Below, piece after piece: positions 11,588 through 23,345 of a stretch of DNA of 64,000 bases. The notes beneath the pieces are model-generated. The model saw only the letters and a program-made list of their open reading frames with translations, was not told the origin of the DNA and did not search any database. The DNA comes from Ochotona curzoniae (taxonomy: Eukaryota; Chordata; Mammalia; Lagomorpha; Ochotonidae). Position numbers and translations under genes: made by a program. Where the stretch lies: assembly GCF_017591425.1 (NCBI RefSeq), contig NW_024466512.1, positions 16,743,001 to 16,807,000 of the forward strand, given 5' to 3'. Position 1 is the first letter of the stretch. Every line of letters begins with the position of its first letter.

Positions 11588-11906
11588 AATATTTATTTTT
11601 ATTGGAAAGTCAGATCTACAGAAAGAAGGTGGGACAGAGAGAAAGATCTTCTGTCCATTGATTCACTCCTCAAGTGGCTGCAATGGCCGGAGCTGAGTTG
11701 ATCCAAAACTAGGAACCCAGAGCCCCTTCCGGGTCTCCCATGCCGGTGCAGGATCCCAAGGCTTTGGGCCTTGCTTGACTGCTTTCCCAGGCCACAGTCA
11801 GGGAGCTAGATGAGAAGCAGGGATGTCAAGCTTAGAGCCGACACCCATATGAGATTCCAGCGCATAAAGGTGAGGACTTTAGCCACTAGGCTACCATGCC
11901 AGGCGC
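11588..11906 (-). mobile_element. C-SINE, antisense, full length
   Basis: Reversed tail AAATATTTATTTTTATTGGAAAG, body CTTCCGGGTCTCCCATGCCGG, head TTTAGCCACTAGGCTACCATGCCAGGCGC. TGCATTTT near 11578 and again near 11919 is a plausible target duplication. Confidence 0.92.
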
Positions 11907-12639
11907 CTCATTTGTTTGCATTTTAATGAGCTTTTGTCAAGTGACTGTTAGCTAATAGAAATGAGATGGCTATCAGGGATTAAACATTCAGAATTTCATT
12001 TGGTAGTTTCTTGGTCAATCAATACATACTATATGAACAAACAGCAAAATAATACTTAAAATAGCAGTCATGAATATGAATTAGTAACAATTTTAATTTA
12101 TACCTATATACAGAACAACCTACAAATATAATCTAATTTAATTCTCACATTATTTTTTTAAATGGAGATTTTTTTTCAGTTTTAGGTGATCAGGAAAGTT
12201 GAGAAAACAGCGGCACAGTGCCAACATTTCTTCTGTCTTTGTGTGTGTATGGGCATATATGTATACACGTGTGTAGGTATATGTGTTTACATGTGTAGAT
12301 AGATCCCTCATATACCTTGTACCCAGGCTGCTGTGTCAGTATCTCCCACCAGATGCGGAGCCTGCATTGACACATCATCATCTTTCTAAGATGGTACTTT
12401 ACATTAGAGTTCACTTTGATAGTATTAGTTTTTTCTGACGTTGAATTAATCACAGCCGTATACATTTATAAGACGCACAGGAAAATTTCCCTACCTTCAA
12501 CATTTTCTGGGCTCTGCCTGTTCATCTCTTTGCTTCCCTATCCATTTGGATGAGAGTCACTGAATTTATTATTATCTCTATGGTTTTGTCATTGCAAACT
12601 CTATACAGCCAAAATCATACAGTGTATAGTTTACTTAGC
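11907..12639. other. Unassigned AT-rich DNA
   Basis: No recognised gene. A GT/TATGTGTG-rich patch lies at 12240-12300. The 3' part (from about 12490) may belong to the old antisense L1 that is clear from 12640. Confidence 0.5.
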
Positions 12640-13063
12640 TTGTTTTTCCTTTACATAGAAATATGCATATAGTATGTCTCTATTTCCTTTCATGATGTGA
12701 ATAGCCATTTATTTTTATCGATCGATAATAATCCATTGTCTGTATGTGCCACAGTTTATGTATGTGTCTGCAGAAGGAAACTGCAGTTGTTTTCAGAGTC
12801 AGAGCTCTAAATACAATTGCTTTAAAAATTGTTTCAGGGTAAGTGTTTGTATGTGGATGTAACCTTTTAACTGCCTTGAGAAAATATTAATGGGATTATT
12901 TGAAATATGTGAGAACATGTTTGAATTTCTAGGAAACCACGGAAGTGTCTTCCAAGGTGGTTTTTAGTGTTATTCTTTGCTTTCCTCCCAGCAATGAATA
13001 ACAGTTCTGAATGATATAGAAATAAGTAACCTAACCTCTCTTCTACATTCTTGTGTCATTTAG

Positions 13064-13104
13064 AGCTAAGAATCCCAAGTGGAGACATTGTAACAGTGCA
13101 CCAG
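13064..13104 (+). other. Possible small exon (weak)
   Basis: Acceptor CTTGTGTCATTTAG ends at 13063 and a good donor CCAG/GTAAGA begins at 13105. The 41 nt are open in two of three frames, one reading LRIPSGDIVTVHQ (phase 1 in, phase 0 out) and one reading AKNPKWRHCNSAP (phase 2 in, phase 1 out). The first connects in phase with 3033-3080, the second with 24558-24640. There are no CpGs and no recognisable domain. Chance explanation remains likely. Confidence 0.2.
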
Positions 13105-13611
13105 GTAAGAAAAAAAGCTTTATTTAAATAGTAAGAACTTGAACCTCACTCACGTATGTATGTGGACCACCTCAAGTAAAACTACCCACTGTGAGTAAGC
13201 CACGAGGTTTCCCAAAGGGAGAAAGCAAGAGAGAGCTGTGGGGAGGAGGGTGGGGAAGAGAGAGAAGCAGGCATCCAAAACCATGGTCTGTAAAGAAAAG
13301 AGAGCTCTTCCTGTTATCAATCTATTTTGTGAGGTGGTGGGTGGTGGTTATTATGCATGGAATGAGCTAGAAAGTTTTATAGCACATCCATAAAATCCAT
13401 ATATACATGGCATGTGCCTTTCTTGGTAATAGACATAGGGGTTTCTTTGAAAGGTAAACGTCTGTGAATTACAAAGATAGCATATTATTGTATGGTTGCA
13501 AAGCTTCCAACTCCATTAAGCTATTCTAGTTGCCTGCCTATCCACACCATATCACTACCATTTTACATTCTCACCAAAACTTGTCATTGTCAGTGTTACA
13601 GATTTTTTTAA

Positions 13612-13935
13612 AAAAGATTTCTTTGCTAATTTGAAGGGTAGTGTTATAGAGACAGAGATGGGGAAGAGATAAAGAGAGAATTCTTCCATCTGCTCCATTC
13701 ACAGCACAAATGGCCCCCATGACCAAAGCTGAGCAGTTTTGAAGCCAGAAATCAGAAGCTTCTTCTGGGCCCTACACGGGGGTCTGGACAGCAAACACTT
13801 GGACTGTCATCCTATGCTTTTCCAGGTGCATTGTCAGGGAGATGGACTGGAAGTGGAGTAACTGGGATTTGAACTAGTGCCCATGTGTAGTGTCAGCACC
13901 ACAGACAGCAGCCTTAACTGCACAGTGCTGTTCCC
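13612..13935 (-). mobile_element. C-SINE, older subfamily, antisense
   Basis: Reversed tail AAAAAAGATTTCTTTGC, body with TTCTTCTGGGCCCTACACGGGGG, GGGAGATGGACTGGAAGTGGAG, head ending AACTGCACAGTGCTGTTCC. It sits inside the old antisense L1. Confidence 0.8.
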
Positions 13936-14446
13936 AGTGTTACCGATTTTGACGATTTTCACAGATAGGTAGTGATCTCAACAATGTTTTTGACATTTTC
14001 CTGATGACACTATAGGGAATATCTTCTTATATGCTTACTTATCTTCCATATGTCTTCCTTGGTGTTATGTATGTTAAGGTCTTTGGTACACTTTAAAATT
14101 GTATAGGTTGTTTTGGTATTGTTGAATGTTTGGAATTATCTGTATATTTTATGTAATAATCTTTTCTCAGGCATGACTTTTGGTTTTCTCCCAGAGTGTG
14201 GTTGATTTTCATGCTCTTATGCCAATTTCAGAACAGGAACATTAATAGGAACCATATGTCAGAAGAATTTTATGATAGATTAAGAAGTGCTTTGCAAATA
14301 ACCAAAGCAGTGTTCAAATATAAAACCTATTTGCTTCTTCAGATTCAACTAGTATCACTCACCACTTCAGAAACTTCCTCTTGGAATTTCCTGAGAGATG
14401 TTTTAAACTCAAGGCAGAGTTGTGTACCTCCTGACTTTGACTTTTT

Positions 14447-14760
14447 AAAATATATATTGATTTTTTATTGGAAAGGCAGATCGGAATTATGAAGAGAAGA
14501 GACAGGAAGACCTTCCATCTGCTGGTTCATTCCCCAATGACTGCAATGCCTGAAACTGAGCCAATCTGAAACCAGGAACTTCTTTCAGCTCCCCCACATG
14601 GCTGCAGGATCCCAAGGCTTTGGGAGCACACTTAACTGCTTTCCCAAACTAGAAGCAAGGAGCTGGAAAGGAAGCAAAGCAGCCAAGACACAAGCTAGCA
14701 CCCACACTGGATCCCAGAGCTTGCAAGGTGATTTCGCTATTGAAACATAATGCTGGGCCC
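14447..14760 (-). mobile_element. C-SINE, antisense, with imperfect target duplication
   Basis: Reversed tail AAATATATATTGATTTTTTATTGGAAAGGC, head ATTGAAACATAATGCTGGGCCC at 14760. TGACTTTGACTTTT on the left and TGACCTTGAATTTT on the right look like a diverged target-site duplication. Confidence 0.9.
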
Positions 14761-16100
14761 TGACCTTGAATTTTGATTCTATGTACCTGGAATGTTATCT
14801 GATAATTTGTAATTCTAACAAATTTCCCAATGATACTAATAATGTGTGGCGGGAAAAAAAAAACCCTTCGGAAATTAGTGGTTTAACTTTGATGGAATTA
14901 AATTGGGTCCTCTGGATTATTGAGACTAATAACCTTCTACTTCCTACAGGTAGTAAAGAAATTGGCATTTTGTAACAATGAATGTGAAAAATGATTGGTT
15001 GTAACTTAAAGAAAAAAACCACTACAAGGAGGAAAGAAATAAACATAGGCTGTTTGTAATTATGGTAAGATGCCAGGTAAGTGCCAGGATGCAGTGTCAG
15101 TGGACAGGAAGAGGACAGTCTGTTATCCAGAAGCAGGCAGAAGCAGCTCTGCATGTCAGCCTAGCAGGTGATTTAAGGTAGGGTTGGGCAGGTGAGCTGT
15201 GGAAAATGGGTACCAGTAGCCAAGGTTGTTGCTTTGCTCTGCAGTCTCCTGACTAGTGAGTTGTGCAGGTTCAAATTCTTCACTTGATTTAATAGAGACT
15301 TTAGAAATGAAAAGAAGGCTAGCATAATGCCAAGTCCAGGGAAGATCCAAGCACAAATGTTTAGGGGTGATCCCCCAGGTGCTTGGCTGTATGACCCATT
15401 GTGTTGACAACTCTGTGGATGAGAGGTATTCCCCTTAACTCATAGCTGTTTGATGTGTTCCTGGGATTAAATTTTCAGGATTTTTCCATTCTGCCTTGGT
15501 AATAATGATGTCATCTCCAAATTTAACATTGTTCAGAGCTCCTGAATTTGAAAACCTCAAGACAAAAAGGAACAAAATTGTTGAGTTTGTGTTTTCTCTG
15601 ACATGGCTTGCCTTCATCGGCATTGTTGTCCTAGAAGTGATGTCTTGGTTCACATCAGAATATATAAATCTGAAACGAAAGATCTTGAAGCCACCAGGGT
15701 GATTTTAAATTCAGATAAGCTTCCTAGATAAAAATAGGACATGTTGGTATAGCCATCAGAAGAAATGAAGACTGACAGTTTAATTTCGCTAATTCTGTAA
15801 ACAAAAGGACGTCAGCTTCATTGACTGATGGGGTTATTTAGGCTGAATATAATGGACCATGGTAGAAAAAATTAATATTAAACATGTCTTATAAGATTTC
15901 ACATTCAGAGAACATAGTCTTCTGGGTAGAGAGTCCAAGCTATATTTTGCCCCTTGTCCTGGTTCCGGCTTTTGTAGCAGGTTAAAATAATTTATATTAG
16001 CTTGTTTGCTAGTGTTTAAAATTCTACAGTCACCAATTTGCTTGTCATACTGTCCCTGTGGCTTCTGAGTATCAATCTTATAGCCTAAAACTAACTTGTG
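14761..16100. other. Unassigned DNA
   Basis: Several 60-120 codon frames on both strands overlap one another and show no family resemblance. No repeat recognised. Confidence 0.45.
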
Positions 16101-16117
16101 CCTTCAAAATGGCAAGC

Positions 16118-16172
16118 ATAGATAGATGGATGGATGGATGGATGGATGGATAGATAGATCCATCGATCGATA
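16118..16172. repeat. GATA/GGAT tetranucleotide microsatellite
   Basis: GATAGATA, then six GGAT units, then GATAGATAGATCCATCGATCGATA. Confidence 0.95.
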
Positions 16173-16320
16173 TGGCTTGTGATATCATCTCAGTTCACAG
16201 ATTTTATCAGATATTTTAATGTGCTCATGAGACTTGGTGCTATTAAGAGAGATAAAGACTACATATGTTGGATGATTTTTATTTTTGAAACAGAGATTGC
16301 AGTCTTATAATCCATCTTAA

Positions 16321-16834
16321 TGTAATGGACCACCTCCCTGAACCCCTACCTCATTTTAGGGCATCACTGGACTATGAACTACCATGACTGTGACTCCATC
16401 TTAAATTCCTGTGATCAAAGCTCATATGCCCATGAGCAAGAACTGGGGGAAGAACAAGTCCAGGATATATGGCCCATGACTCATGCTTGTTATAGTCAAA
16501 AGACTGTTTTTGGCTGTAACCCTGACTCTGATAACACTGCTTATGGATCCCATCTGTGCTCTCTATGCTAATCTGATGATTAGCATCTTGCTTTTTACTA
16601 TTATTTTATTATTTTTACTGAATTTTACTCTTCTTTTTTCTGGTTTTCTTACTACCCAGAATGTGCTTTGAGGATTTAAAAGTCTCTCACTTTGGAGGCT
16701 TGGTGGGGGGTGGTCTATTAGCATCTTGCAGTGTGGTTGCCAACCCGCCATCCTGTCCTATAAATAAAGACCCTTGAGCTTCCAGGAATCTGCTTCCAAC
16801 TCGTTGCTGGGATAGATTTGCTCAACTCACAACA
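16321..16834 (+). mobile_element. Solitary LTR of an endogenous retrovirus
   Basis: The 514-bp segment starts TGTAATGG and ends TCACAACA (TG...CA ends). It is flanked by the exact 5-bp direct repeat CTTAA at 16316-16320 and 16835-16839, as expected for retroviral integration. A combined TATA-like and polyadenylation motif (TATAAATAAA, 16759-16768) lies near the 3' end, as in many retroviral LTRs, so the orientation is plus. No primer-binding site, gag, pol or env follows, so this is a solo LTR left by recombination. Family not recognised; class I or III is possible. Confidence 0.85.
16759..16768 (+). promoter_or_regulatory. LTR TATA-like box overlapping AATAAA
   Basis: TATAAATAAA near the 3' end of the solo LTR contains both a TATA-like core and the AATAAA hexamer (16763-16768). 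Function is not shown. Confidence 0.5.
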
Positions 16835-16839
16835 CTTAA

Positions 16840-17345
16840 TACAGAGAGCAGGATCTGTTCTATCTGAGGAACACTGGAATCCCTACGGTGGTAGAAGATG
16901 ACAATGTTGTGAATATCAAATATATCATACTTGATTTTAAGTTCGATATGAGTCTGCACTGCGGATAGAGTAATTTACGTGGTGAGAGGCTGAATTATTT
17001 ATAAAAAATAAAGACATCATTTTGCTTTATTTTAGAATATCTGCCTTAAAGTTTTTATAGAGCTTTTCTTCAACTCGGGTATTCTCTACCCTCTGATGAC
17101 AAATAATTTAGCTACAATATATGGAGAGTTTATTTATATGAAGAATGAACCCAGTATCATATTATGGTAACTGTAATATTTTCATGGCACATAATCTATT
17201 ACAATATGTAAGAATGACATTGAGAAAAAATTAAATATGTAAGACAAATCATTTGCTTATAAGATCAACTATAGAATTGCTTTTAACCAAAATGCAGCTT
17301 TATTACATTATGGTTATATTACTTACAATGAAATGGTTTAAGACC
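16840..17345. other. Unassigned AT-rich DNA
   Basis: No gene or recognisable repeat between the solo LTR and the next LTR-type repeat. Confidence 0.5.
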
Positions 17346-17349
17346 TAGG

Positions 17350-17815
17350 ATAAAACATTTTGCAACTGTGATGATTAATTTTATGTGTCAACCTGTCTAA
17401 GGTAAAGGATATTCACATGGCTGGTAAAGCATCATTTCTTGGAAAATCTGTGAAGATATATTTTGAAGACATGATTTTGAGTCAATCACTGAGACAAAAA
17501 ATATCTAACCTCAAAAGTGTGAGAATCTTGTGATTCACTGATGGCCTGAATGGAACTGAAAGACAGGAAGGCTGAATTAAATTCCTCTGTACTGGAATAT
17601 GCTTCTTTTGTTCTAAGCCACCCATAACTCCATGTCCTTGGGCATTTGATTTTCAATAGAACTATACCACAGGGTTTCCTGGGCCTCCATTTTTGAAGAT
17701 CAATTTTTGGGAACTTTTTATCCTCTATAATCATTTCCATAGGGCAAAACCAAAATAAAATGCACATGTAGATATTTTATGTGTACATATGTGTATACAT
17801 ATATCTATATATGTA
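17350..17815 (+). mobile_element. Ancient LTR-type interspersed repeat
   Basis: GTGATGATTAATTTTATGTGTCAACCTG (17369-17396) followed by GGCTGGTAAAGCATCATTTCTTGG and GATGGCCTGAATGGAAC matches a remembered mammalian LTR family that starts TGATGGTTAATTTTATGTGTCAACTTG. It also ends in a TATATCTATATATG-type tract (about 17795-17812), as that family does. I do not assign the family name. Confidence 0.6.
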
Positions 17816-17880
17816 ATTATGTGTGCATTGTATTTATCTATTTTCTACTGATTCATTTCTTTAAAGAAACGTAACTAATA

Positions 17881-18225
17881 TGCCTGCTATGGTTTTAATG
17901 CATGTGTCCCATTCGAAATTTTTTGTTGAAATGTAATCCTCAACACCGTGTTAGTTAGACAGTGGTTAGGCTGTGAGAGCTCTGGTATTATTAATGAGAT
18001 CAGTGATTTTATGAAAGAACTGATGGGAAGTAGCTGGGCTCCTTCTGCTTATGCTGTATAGGGACACAACAGCAGGTTGCTGTCTTGAATCAAAGGTCTG
18101 GCCATCACCAGACACGAGACCTGCAGTTTCCTTGGTCATAGACATCTCAACTTCCAGAAATATGAGAAATACATTTGTTTTCTTTTAATATATTACTTTG
18201 ATACATTTTTGTAGCTATAAGGGAT
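17881..18225 (+). mobile_element. MaLR (MST/MLT1-like) LTR
   Basis: Landmarks follow the MST-type consensus in order: CTATGGTTTTAATGCATGTGTCCC (17886), GAAATGTAATCCTCAAC, TTATGAAAGAACTGATGGGAAG, GGACACAACAGCAG, CATCACCAGACACGAGACCTGC, CAACTTCCAGAAATATGAGAAATACATTTG (18149-18178). Recognisable end to end but well diverged. Confidence 0.8.
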
Positions 18226-18689
18226 CTTCCTTCCCACATCCTTCCACCTTCATATCTTTCTTGACACCCTTTATGCATGTGAAAATGCTTATCACAGTCT
18301 TTTGGTAAAAGTGTAGAGGACAAACTTAGATTTAGCTTTATCTCTGGATTTTTAGGAATGTTTAATGTAGAACCTCCAACATGTGTGACGGAATTTCAAT
18401 AATGTGGTTGATACCCTCCCTCGAACACTTGATTTTCTGTTAAACTATCATTCTCACTCTCCTCTCTTTCATGCATCTCTCTTCAGTTTCTCACTTTGGC
18501 CTTTGGTCACTTTACAGAATAATAATTTGTTCCTAATCACTCTTGTGATCCCAATTCTCTGAAAGAAGCTCAGTGGGTCAGAGAAAACCAAGTTTTCCAA
18601 GGGCTGAATTGTACTTCCAGATATACATGGGCCTATGGAAATATTTTATGGAGGCAGGAAGTGATATGTGGGTCACATTTGTAAGAACA
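18226..18689. other. Unassigned DNA
   Basis: Nothing recognised between the MaLR LTR and the GC-rich block. Confidence 0.5.
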
Positions 18690-20990
18690 AATGGAATTGG
18701 GCCCATCAGGCAGCTGTCTTGGGCTACCTAGGAACCAATGGGGCCAGGCAAAGCCCTCAGGCCTGACACCATGCTCTGGGGATGTGGGGATGTGGGGATG
18801 TGGGGATGTGGGCTTACATCTCTGTGGCAGAGATGGAGGCAAGCAGGGACCTGAGGATTCATTCCCAAGTGAGGAATTACTACTGAGGTACTTCCTTATA
18901 CAAGGTCACTGTATGTGAAGGTAAGCGAGGGGCCTGAGATTGAGCAGTTTGTGGGGGAGGGATGGAGGTATGAGAGCCAGAATGGGGTAGCGGGCTAGAC
19001 TGGACATGGCTTCAGACTTCCTCAGCATGAGTGTGGACTGGGTCTGGGGAGTGTCAGACTGAGCTATACTCCAACACTCATTGGTACTCATGAGAGCCAG
19101 GGTAGATGTAGAACAGGCTGGGATAGGTCTCTGCCCCTACTGAACCATGTGAGAGCTGTGTCTGGGCATGTACCAGGCATGGCTGGTCTGCAACACCCAA
19201 TAGTAAGAACAAGTAAGAATATGAGCTGGTTGGACAAGGACACCGTTCCTGCCAGGACAAGAGGTGGGCAAAGCCTGGATTAAAGACCCACAGTGTACAT
19301 GAGATCAGCTACTGGGAGACTTAATAAAAGAGCTTGAGGAACTCCTTTTTCAGGACACAGTCCCTGCAGGTGAGTGCAAGAACCAAGGCAAAGAGCAGCC
19401 CAAACAAGCAATGTTATAATATTTGCCAGCATACATGTGGGTCAGATCTAGGGGTGGTCCAGGTTGGGTCCGTTTATAATACTCACTGGTAGATCTGAAA
19501 TCCAGAACTGGATATAAGAGGGGATGGGTTGGGCCAAAACACCAGCCAATTCACATTAGAGCTGGGATGGGGGCAGGCTTTGCCTCAATAGGCTGCAGCA
19601 CACACCAGCAGGAGCTGGAACTGGGGATAGGCTTAAACAGTCCAGCCTGCAGCACGCACTGATAGATGCCAAGGTAAGACGAGCCATTGTAATCTGGAAG
19701 TAGTGAGTGCTGGGATCCATGAACCCTGGTGGCAGTAGGGTGGGGTTCTGCAGGGCCCAGCCCACCTGACCTGGATCCCAGGGCCTGACTGTAATGTGGA
19801 TGCCATGTCCATGAGCTCCGGGAGAGGGGATCCAAGAACAGGTCATCCTCAATGGAAAAGATGGAGCAGTAGACAGCAGCTCCTGAAGCATAACCCATTG
19901 GAACATGCAGAGGATAGCTGGTACAGAACAAACTAGACAAATACTTCAGCCAAACGATGACAGCACAAAATCTGGGCAAATGGAGACTCTAAGGTCAACT
20001 ATGTCAGGCAGTGGATACTGGAAGTATTTCCTCATCCTTGGATCGATGAGGTGGACAGCATTTCAGAACTATCCAAATCACTTAGGCAAACCCTCGGAGT
20101 GTGTACCCTGGGAAATCTGATAGAGGAGCTTGGGGATCTCTTTGTGAGGGGATGCTGTGTTGATATCGGGAAGCCTTTCCCCCGTCCAAGGAGCACTATA
20201 CAGCTAAGTTGGTGGTGGTGGTAATCTTGCAAGAATCTATTGGCCGTTAGGTCTAAGGGCCACATAGAGCTATTTTGATATAATGCCAAAATTGGCATTT
20301 TCCTGTGGGACCAGTGCAATGCACTGAGCTCAGTGAGTTTTCGTGAGCTGAGCACATGCACAGCTCACTGTTGTCCCTGCAGTCCTAAAACAATTGCCAC
20401 ACTGTATAAAACGGTGCCTGACATGCCACAGTACTAGAGTTCTTGATCTGTTATCCATCAGGTCTGAGGGCTACCCGGACCTCTGTTGGGTGGAACCTGC
20501 TGGATGTCACATTGTTGCAGTTCGCTGAGTCAGAAATGAATTCACTCTCAGTCCTTTCCCTAGCCTTTGACTCCTTAAAAACAAAACGGTGCCCGATTTG
20601 GCTGTAGAGGGTGGACTGGGCTGTGAAATCCACTCTGTTCTGGCACTTCCTGTCTGGGATCTGCCTCTCTGTCTCTGCTCCTGACCAAATCAAACAGACC
20701 AGCAGGACGGACAGTTCTTTGTCTGGGTTCACCTCCCAAGTTCCCAGTGAAAGTCCTTTCCCACCTGGTTGCTGGTGGAGTTCAGATCGCCATTTGCTGA
20801 GTGCTGCTGGAGTATCAGTCACTGCAACACAACACCGTTGTTTTCACTGCTTTCCTGTGTCTGTCAGTCTCCAGGTACCCCTCTGCCGTTGTTCTGTCCT
20901 CTCCTATTTCCTAGAATGTGCCTTCTCTGCTTAATACTGGTTAATGTTTCTCTGTCCGTTTAAAAGTGTCCTTACCTTAGTCTGGGATTC
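18690..20990. repeat. GC-rich block of degenerate tandem repeats
   Basis: Base composition rises sharply here. From about 19070 to 19720 a motif of the type CA-CAC-CACTGGTAG-GCTGG recurs near 19071, 19189, 19475, 19536, 19595 and 19650, a period near 60 bp. At 20233 and 20445 the word ATCT-TT--CC-T-AGGTCT-AGGGC repeats with a period near 212 bp, and AAAACGGTGCC occurs at about 20408 and 20583. Long open frames occur on both strands (for example 142 codons at 19551-19979 minus, 123 codons at 20451-20822 minus, 107 codons at 20611-20934 plus), which fits GC-rich repeat DNA rather than genes. A likely but unproved explanation is the tandem-repeat 5' UTR of a lagomorph L1. Confidence 0.55.
18773..18812 (+). 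repeat. 8-bp minisatellite GGGATGTG x4
   Basis: Four perfect GGGATGTG units, followed about 10 bases after the array by GTGGGCTTACATC. Confidence 0.95.
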
Positions 20991-21121
20991 TCCCAGAAGT
21001 CTGTAATTAATGGTCCTCACTTTTCATTTATCTCTACTGAGTTCTACATGCTGTTTCATGCTGTTTTTGTAATTCCATATTATTAATCAAGCTATTCCTT
21101 ACTACTCTTTGCCTCTTTTGT

Positions 21122-21422
21122 AGAAAAAGAATTTATTTGTATTTATCTGAAAGGCAGAGTGTGTGTGATTGAGAGAGATGCTGTGATCTGATTCTTTTCC
21201 CAAAAGGCTTAAACACCTAGGGTTAGGCCAGACCGAAGCCAGGAGCCAGAAACTCCATCCAGGGACCTCACATGAAGGAGTCTAAGCATTGAGCCAACTT
21301 CTGTTACCTTTCCAGGTACATTAACAAGAAGCTAGATTGAACAGAAACAATGCTACTCAAATAGGTACTCTAAGATAGGATACTAGTTTTGAAAGTGGAG
21401 GCTTAATATGATAGGCCACAAC
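21122..21422 (-). mobile_element. C-SINE, older subfamily, antisense
   Basis: Reversed tail AGAAAAAGAATTTATTTGTATTTATCTGAAAGGC, then AAGCCAGGAGCCAGAAACTCCATCCAGG and GGTACATTAACAAGAAGCTAGATTG. Diverged; the head is uncertain. Confidence 0.75.
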
Positions 21423-21636
21423 AGAGTTCCCTACCAAATATTTTTGTGGTGTGTCATGCCCACCTACCTATCTTTAAGACTGTCTCATCCATACTTTCTC
21501 CTTTAAGATGTTAAACCTACTGTATTCTCAGGATCCTTGCAGTGCTATTTCTACTTGCTAAAAAGGTCTTTGCTGTCACACTAACTATGCTTTTCTGTTG
21601 TTTTATAATCTGCTTAAAAGACATCTTATTTTTTTA

Positions 21637-21835
21637 AAAAAAAGATTTATTTTTACTGGAAAGTTAGATTTACAGAGACAGGAGAGACAAAAAGATCCTG
21701 CACCTGCTGATTGACTCCTGAAAGTAGTGGCAATGGCCGGAGTTGAGCTGATTTGAAATCCAGAGCCAGGAGCCTTTTCTGGGTCTGGGTCTCCCACACG
21801 CGTGAAGGATCCTGAGGCTTTGGGTCTTCCTCGTC
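21637..21835 (-). mobile_element. C-SINE, antisense, 5'-truncated
   Basis: Reversed tail AAAAAAAAGATTTATTTTTACTGGAAAG, body GGCAATGGCCGGAGTTGAGC, CTCCCACACGCGTGAAGGATCC. The copy stops near 21835, so the promoter-bearing head is missing. Confidence 0.85.
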
Positions 21836-23342
21836 TTCCTCTGATGCCTCCGAGCCCCATCCTGATCACCGTTTCCTCCTTTTACCACTCAAGCACTCTC
21901 TCTTGTTTTTCATTTTCATGAATTATCTGTTAGCTTATTTGCTATTTCATACCTGTCAATCAGAGCAAACGTTTTATGACAACAAAATTACCTGTTTTCA
22001 TTTTTTTCTTGCGTTTCTCATGGTAGAATAAGTCATTATTTTATATACTAATTTATATGAATTGCATGAGGAAGAACAGCTGATTCCCTTTGCCAACCCA
22101 TCTGGTTTGGAAAGGAGAAAAATAGGAAACAGGAGTGGAAAGTGTTACTTACTCATGACAGATTGTTTCTTAAATGCCAAATATGTATGTAGGTTAAAGT
22201 TCACGTTTATCTGGTCGGCAAAAACAAAAGCCCAGCATGAAAATACAATGAACCCTTAGAAAGACAGGTGTAAATCGACTTGCTTTCCAAAATGTCACAA
22301 CTCACAAAGAAGACAAGTCTCTCTTCCATCTCATCATTTTCTCATCCCTCTGAGAAATGTGGTAATTGGTGGCCATGTGTGTAGCTGGCCAAACCCCAGA
22401 TGTATAACCAGGCTAGGTGACATTTAAACAATGCTGACATTTACAGTGCATTTTCAGAATCTCCTTTTAAAACTAGAAAATTCACCTGAAAACTGAAGAA
22501 TACGTAAGTATACAAATCAATATAGAAATCAAGAGCAATGTTATAACAAGTAGGTCTTGTAAGACATCTCCTTTGTCGCTGTTTACTGTTGGGGTGCTAT
22601 TTTTGACACTGCAGCATTTTTTTCTTTCCCTGTGGCAGTCACCAAGACCAAGCTTCCCTGGAACTAAAGGGATGAGATGATGCAGAAAACACACTTGCTT
22701 TTCTTTGTTTTATGAAGCTGGTAGTGATGTATTATCTCATGAACTTCAGGTGTGGTTCCCCTCTTAGCAGTCTTTGCTCCATTAAATACGTCACAGACAG
22801 GAATAGAAATAAGAATGTTCCTAATGATATGAGGCAGTTGAATAGGGAAAAAGTGATTTTCTTTCCTTCCAAAAGTAATTTAGAAATAGTAAGGAACATG
22901 TGATTTTTTTTTTTTTTAGTTAAACCTAAACTAGACCATTTTTGTGGTTGACTAATAGATACCCATTCTACTATTGCCTGTATTACGGTAGAGGCACCAA
23001 TGAAAGGCAGTGTCTGTCTTGCCAAAGTGTGTGGACTGGTTGTACACAAACCCAAGAGGTCCAAATCTTCTTCAATTGCTCCTAAATAGCCATGTTAGTG
23101 GAGACAAACCTCTCGAACTTTCTGTCATGTTCTCAGCTGTGAAATGACATTGTTTTTGTCTTGATAATTTCATTGTCATGGCATCTGTCTACACTAAAAG
23201 TCCTTAATGATCAGAAAGCGTAAGACACCTTGCCTGTACTGCCACAGACTTGGGAGAAATGGACAGACTCACATCTCCACTGTTGATGCTTTCTGTTGCT
23301 ATTGAGTAAATGCAGCATTAACAAAGATGCTGGAGATATAGA
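21836..23342. other. Unassigned DNA
   Basis: No recognised gene or repeat. Overlapping frames of 60-110 codons at 22482-23064 have no family resemblance. Confidence 0.45.
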
Positions 23343-23345
23343 GAT

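Larger units (their letters stand above)
12640..14220 (-). mobile_element. Ancient LINE-1 3' region, antisense, in pieces
   Basis: Three stretches (about 12640-12940, 13480-13605, 13936-14220) follow the antisense order of old L1M 3' sequence. In sequence they show a GCTTTAAAAATTG and TGTGGATGTAACC zone, then CCATTTTACATTCTCACCAAAACTTGTCATTGTC (13557-13590), then CATTTTCCTGATGAC (13995) and GGTTTTCTCCCAGAG (14182). A C-SINE splits the last two. Between the first two lies 12950-13480, which is not clearly L1 and contains an exon-like segment. Confidence 0.6.

Noticed and set aside
16118..16172. GATA repeats near the solo LTR as possible regulatory GATA-factor sites.
   Set aside because: A tetranucleotide microsatellite is the simpler explanation, and nothing links it to a promoter.
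19551..19979. A 142-codon minus-strand frame and its 116-codon partner.
   Set aside because: They lie in the degenerate 60-bp tandem repeat block and are open in two frames at once.
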